Assembly: GCA_035477595.1 (NCBI GenBank)
Contig: DATIKM010000196.1
Coordinates: 1-25,104 of the forward strand
DNA length: 25,104 nt
Direction of reading: 5' to 3'
DNA from: DATIKM01 sp035477595
Lineage (GTDB): Bacteria > Armatimonadota > Chthonomonadetes > Chthonomonadales > CAJBBX01
In this document: positions 21,939-25,104 of the stretch, in pieces
Layout: each line of letters opens with the position of its first letter
Numbering within the stretch: position 1 is the stretch's first letter
The notes under the pieces: model-generated
The model's database searches: none
What the model saw: the letters and a program-made list of their open reading frames with translations, nothing else
Told to the model about the DNA's origin: nothing
Program-made: the position numbers and the translations under genes

Positions 21939-23222
21939 GTGGCCGACCCGGTGGCTGAGGCGATCGAGCGCGGGATGAACCGCGCCCGGCTGGACGACTG
22001 GGCCGCTGCGGCTGAGGCGTTCCGGAAGGCTGCCGCCGCGGACAGCCAGTGCGCGGAGGCCCGGTTCCGGCTCGGCTGGGCCATGTTCCGGGACGCCGAG
22101 GCCCGGAAGCCGACGCTGGCGGATCTGGCCTTAGGCTACGGCGCGCAGATGTTGGGTCTCGAGCCCCTCGCGCGTGAGCGCTCGCGCCGGTTCAGCGCGC
22201 ACCGCCGGTTGCTGCGGGAGGCGGTCCACTGGTTGCGTGAGGCAATCTCGCGGGACCCCGCGCACGCTCGCGCTCAGTTCTACCTGGCTCAGGCGCTGCG
22301 CGAGCTGGGCTATCGAAGCGAGGCGGTCGAGGCAGCGCGGATTGCCGCGGGGCTGGAACCCGCGAACACGCGCTACGCGTCGCTTGTCCAGACATACGCG
22401 GCTGAGGGGCGATCGACCCCCGGCACTGCGGTGGAAGGGCCTCGGGCAGCGCGGCTGACATGGGACGATGTGGTGCTGGAGCCCAGGACGAAGCGCGAGC
22501 TGCGGCAGATGCAGTTGATGATCGAGAAGCCAGACCTCGCCCGCGACCTCGGGGTTGACCCGCCGACGGGCATCCTGCTCAAGGGCGCGCCGGGAACGGG
22601 CAAGACCACGATCGCGCGGGTGCTCGCCAACGAGGCGCGGTGCAAGTTCTTCTCCATCTCTCCCGCGGACATAAACCAGATGTACGTGGGAGAGTCCGAG
22701 AAGCGCGTGCGCCGCCTGTTCGACGAGGCGCGTGCTCACCCGCCAGCGATCATCTTTGTCGACGAGATCGATGCACTGCTGCCCTCTCGCCAGGGCGGCG
22801 TGGCCATCCACTCCGACAAGGTGGTGAACCAGTTCCTGCAGGAGATGGACGGCATGACCCCCAACCACCACGTTCTGGTGGTTGGCGCCACCAACCGCCC
22901 CGACATGCTGGACCCTGCGGTCCGGCGCGGGGGCCGGCTGTCGCGCGAGATCGAGATACCCCTCCCGGGACGGGACGCGCGGCTGGAGTTGCTGCGGCTC
23001 TTCACGAGCGGAGTCAAGCTCTCCAACGATGTGGAGCTTGAGGCACTCGCGAACGAGTCCGAGGGCCTGTCCGGCGCGGACCTGCGCGCCGCGGTGACCG
23101 AGGCGGGCTTGCAGGCTCTTATCCGGATCGCCGACCTCGGTGACGAGTGCGATGAGCGGTGCCTGACCTCCAGCGACTTCGAAGCAGCCCTGGCCAACCT
23201 GGACCATCGCACCGACGTGTGA
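21939..23222 (+). CDS. TPR-AAA+ ATPase fusion
   Basis: The 427-residue protein combines two modules. Residues 5-155 are helical with TPR-like repeats: WAAAAEAFRKAAAADSQCAE, AVHWLREAISRDPAHARAQF and LAQALRELGYRSEAVEAA. Residues 172-420 are a single AAA+ domain of the Cdc48/FtsH/spastin type. Walker A is GAPGTGKTT (217-224 region), the pore loop MYVGESEKRVRRLF (YVG at 249-251), Walker B IIFVDEIDALL (271-281), and GATNRPDMLDPAVRRGGR supplies sensor 1 and arginine finger candidates. A C-terminal AAA lid follows (LSGADLRAAVTEAGLQAL). It is probably an unfoldase or remodeller whose TPR part selects clients; no protease domain is fused. The GTG at 21939 has AGGAG at 21928-21932; the extension to 21879 is rejected. 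The client is unknown. Confidence 0.9.
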   Translation: MADPVAEAIERGMNRARLDDWAAAAEAFRKAAAADSQCAEARFRLGWAMFRDAEARKPTLADLALGYGAQMLGLEPLARERSRRFSAHRRLLREAVHWLREAISRDPAHARAQFYLAQALRELGYRSEAVEAARIAAGLEPANTRYASLVQTYAAEGRSTPGTAVEGPRAARLTWDDVVLEPRTKRELRQMQLMIEKPDLARDLGVDPPTGILLKGAPGTGKTTIARVLANEARCKFFSISPADINQMYVGESEKRVRRLFDEARAHPPAIIFVDEIDALLPSRQGGVAIHSDKVVNQFLQEMDGMTPNHHVLVVGATNRPDMLDPAVRRGGRLSREIEIPLPGRDARLELLRLFTSGVKLSNDVELEALANESEGLSGADLRAAVTEAGLQALIRIADLGDECDERCLTSSDFEAALANLDHRTDV

Positions 23223-24226
23223 GCCTCATCGCACTCCGGCGGCCCTCGGCGGAGGCGGTCCGAGGCGCTCAGAGCCGCTCTGGCGTCGCATGAGGAGAGA
23301 GCCACTCCCCCTGCCCGCGCCGGAGGCCGGCAGCCATGGGCAACCACCTCGATCGGCGCGTCATCAGCATGGCGCTCCTCCTGTGCAGCACCAGCGGCCG
23401 GCCAATGGCCTGCGCGGTCGCCGCTGGGTCCAGCTGAAGGCCATCGCGCCACGGTTGGCGAGCGCCTTAGTGCTCACCTGCGTGGCTGCAGTGACGCATG
23501 GTCCGGGGCATGGTCTCCACCGCGAAGCAGGAACAAGGAGCCACGCTCGAGTCGGCCCCGTGTGAACGTGACAGGCGCCGCGCCGAGGGCCCCGCGTTCG
23601 CCAGGTAAGGCGGTCAGCTCGTGGCGCCCTTGTTCTTCGTTGCTCGGGTGCGCCATCCGCCTCTGACTGCGCGGTGCCCATCGCCAGGCGTGCGGACGTC
23701 TTGTCCGATGCTCGGGCCGGATGCGGCACACACAGAGGCGTCTGCGGGCCAAGGTCTGGCCCCAGCCCCATGCGGTGTGGCGGTGCGCGACGGCATCAGG
23801 CGGAACCTCGCCGGTTCGCGCGCAACGGCGCCACGGCCCGGACCACCGGCCGCGCGCCCTCATCCCGCCACGCCCGCGTCGCCCCACACTGAGCGCCAAG
23901 CCGGCACGCCTGCCGGCGCGGGTGATGGCCAGAAGCGGACCTCGACGGGCCTGCGCCCTACACTCGCGGCCTGGCCCTCTCTCTCGTGCTCGTCGCCCAA
24001 TGCAGGACGGCCCGACACATGTCGCGAACATTCACACGAGGTCGCGAGAGCGGCTCGGCTTGCTCGTCGTTGGCGGATGTGAGGCGTGGCTGCGGTGCTT
24101 GGCTGCATCGCACATGGTTCCGCTGGAACACCGTTCGGTTGCCAATCGCCGTCGAGGACTGGCATCCGTGTGCCTGGCTTGTCCGCGGCACAGGCAAGCG
24201 CTTCAGGGCGCAGAAAGGCCTCCCGC
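23223..24226. other. About 1 kb with no convincing gene
   Basis: Reading frames here are short, arginine- and proline-rich, overlap each other on both strands and show no domain. Stem-loops occur at 23244-23265 (cctcgg/ccgagg) and 23392-23427 (ccagcggc/gccgctgg with an inner ggccaatggcc), and the first may terminate the AAA gene. No tRNA, no integrase remnant and no target-site duplications were seen. Base composition seems slightly less extreme toward 24000-24226. The stretch may be a decayed gene region at the border of an accessory locus. Confidence 0.5.
23244..23265 (+). terminator. Possible terminator after the AAA+ gene
   Basis: cctcgg (23244-23249) and ccgagg (23260-23265) form a 6-bp stem with a ten-base loop, 22 bases after the stop codon. 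There is no T-tract. Confidence 0.3.
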
Positions 24227-25104
24227 ATGTTCGCCCTTCAGCAGAAGCTTGTTGACGACTTCCACGACTACATCAGGAGCTTCCTGTGCATACGCGATCC
24301 CATGATCGTGGGCTTCCTGGAGCGGGAGTTGAGTCGTGGCGCGCTCTGGCCGCAGCCGCTGCTGCAGCTTAACCCTGAGTTCTGCCCGGGGCCGCTGGTC
24401 GACGAGCTCGTGGACCAGGGGAGGCTCGATCCCAAGTGCGGGGGCATCTTCCGGCGCGGGAAGGGGCCCGACAACCCGCACGGACTGCCGCTGCGCTTGC
24501 ACCGCCACCAGGAGCGCGCTCTGGGATGCGCGCAGGCGGGCCGCAACTACGTCGTGACGACCGGCACCGGCTCCGGCAAGAGCCTGTGCTACATCCTGCC
24601 CGTCGTTGACGCCGTCCTGCGGGAGGGGTCTGGCACGGGTACTCGCGCGATCGTCGTCTACCCGATGAACGCTCTGGCCAACTCGCAGCTTGGCGAACTG
24701 GACAAGTACCTGCGGTCAGGGCAAGCCCGGCCTCCCGTCACGTACGCACGCTATACGGGTCAGGAGGACCAGGCGGAGCGCGAAGCGGTCCTGAGCGATC
24801 CGCCCGACATCCTGCTGACCAACTTCATGATGCTGGAGCTCATCCTGACGCGACCGTCCGAGCGCAGGCTGGTCGATGCGGCGGGACGCCTGCGTTACCT
24901 TGTGCTCGACGAACTGCACACCTATCGTGGCAGGCAGGGGGCGGATGTCGCGATGCTGGTGCGACGGCTGCGCCAGCACTGCGCCGCAACGCGGGTGCAG
25001 TACATCGGCACGTCGGCGACCATCGCCTCGGAGGGTTCTGCGGCCGCCAGACGAAGGGCGGTCGCAGAGGTGGCATCGCGCCTCTTCGGAGACAGCGTGT
25101 CCGC
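24227..25104 (+). CDS. Superfamily 2 DEAD/DEAH-box helicase, N-terminal part (runs off the edge)
   Basis: Only the first 292 residues lie in the window. After a helical lead (about 1-88) come the Q-like motif LHRHQERAL (91-99), Walker A TTGTGSGKSLCYILP (111-125), motif Ia VYPMNALANSQ (144-154), and DILLTNFMMLELILTRP (194-210). Motif II is LVLDELHTYRGRQGADVAML (DELH 228-231), and motif III is GTSATI (261-266). The DELHTYRGRQGAD extension and the PMNALA motif are typical of large helicases of the YprA/MrfA and DrmA groups, many of which carry a DUF1998 region and sit in DISARM or related phage-defence loci. The group assignment is from memory of motifs. The ATG at 24227 has aaagg at about 24214-24218, spaced eight. 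Partner genes would lie beyond the right edge. Confidence 0.9.
   Translation, partial: MFALQQKLVDDFHDYIRSFLCIRDPMIVGFLERELSRGALWPQPLLQLNPEFCPGPLVDELVDQGRLDPKCGGIFRRGKGPDNPHGLPLRLHRHQERALGCAQAGRNYVVTTGTGSGKSLCYILPVVDAVLREGSGTGTRAIVVYPMNALANSQLGELDKYLRSGQARPPVTYARYTGQEDQAEREAVLSDPPDILLTNFMMLELILTRPSERRLVDAAGRLRYLVLDELHTYRGRQGADVAMLVRRLRQHCAATRVQYIGTSATIASEGSAAARRRAVAEVASRLFGDSVS

Noticed and set aside
23290..24305. Several overlapping small reading frames in the gene-poor kilobase
   Set aside because: They are low-complexity, arginine-rich, lack ribosome-binding sites and contradict each other on both strands; the last overlaps the helicase start.

Overview
The window is a 25.1-kb piece of a high-GC bacterial chromosome. 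It is densely coding, with many GTG starts and one likely TTG start, clear Shine-Dalgarno sites, and several near-consensus sigma-70 promoters of the TTGACx-N16-18-TAxxxT type. Two features point to a high-GC member of the Terrabacteria, for example Armatimonadota or a neighbouring phylum: a cdaA-ybbR pair for c-di-AMP synthesis, and a GH15 enzyme of the prokaryotic type. This placement is inference; no rRNA or other strong phylogenetic marker is present. Most of the window is ordinary chromosome. The accessory-looking parts are the left edge (ankyrin repeats) and the right edge (a gene-poor kilobase followed by a large helicase).

Layout, left to right. (1) 1-723: the 3' end of an ankyrin-repeat gene with a recent 189-bp internal duplication and a frameshift. 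(2) 883-954: tRNA-Val(TAC) on the minus strand, with its own promoter facing away from the greA promoter. (3) 1177-4217: a plus-strand cluster of greA, lysS (stop and start overlap), pcm and an 84-codon orphan. (4) 4354-5091, minus: a membrane-anchored double zinc-ribbon protein that ends in a ribosomal L7/L12 C-terminal-like domain. (5) 5501-6558, plus: an ElaA/YjcF-like acetyltransferase and a TlpA-like thioredoxin, closed by a 19-bp perfect inverted repeat. (6) 6640-11957, minus: a GH15 glucoamylase-type enzyme, a secreted protein with 24-residue tandem repeats and an NTF2-like tail, and a gamma-glutamyltransferase-family protein without a signal peptide. (7) 12138-13649, plus: an RbsA/MglA-type sugar ABC ATPase without its permease or binding protein. 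(8) 13739-15457, minus: a DUF4177-like small protein and a secreted protein of unknown function. (9) 15579-17488, plus: an excisionase-type helix-turn-helix protein, then a Wzm/Wzt-like polysaccharide exporter pair. (10) 17481-20145, minus: an operon cdaA-ybbR-tatD with a strong promoter. (11) 20323-23222, plus: an M20 dipeptidase and a TPR-AAA+ ATPase fusion. (12) 23223-24226: no convincing gene. (13) 24227 to the right edge: the N-terminal 292 residues of a superfamily 2 helicase similar to those found in DISARM and related defence loci.

How the genes work together. greA, lysS and pcm form a transcription, translation and protein-repair housekeeping cluster. CdaA makes c-di-AMP, and YbbR is its usual membrane regulator. 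The ABC-2 permease and ATPase probably export a surface polysaccharide. The most unusual items are the zinc-ribbon/L7-L12 membrane protein, the TPR-AAA+ fusion, and the possible start of a defence island at the right edge, whose partner genes lie outside the window.
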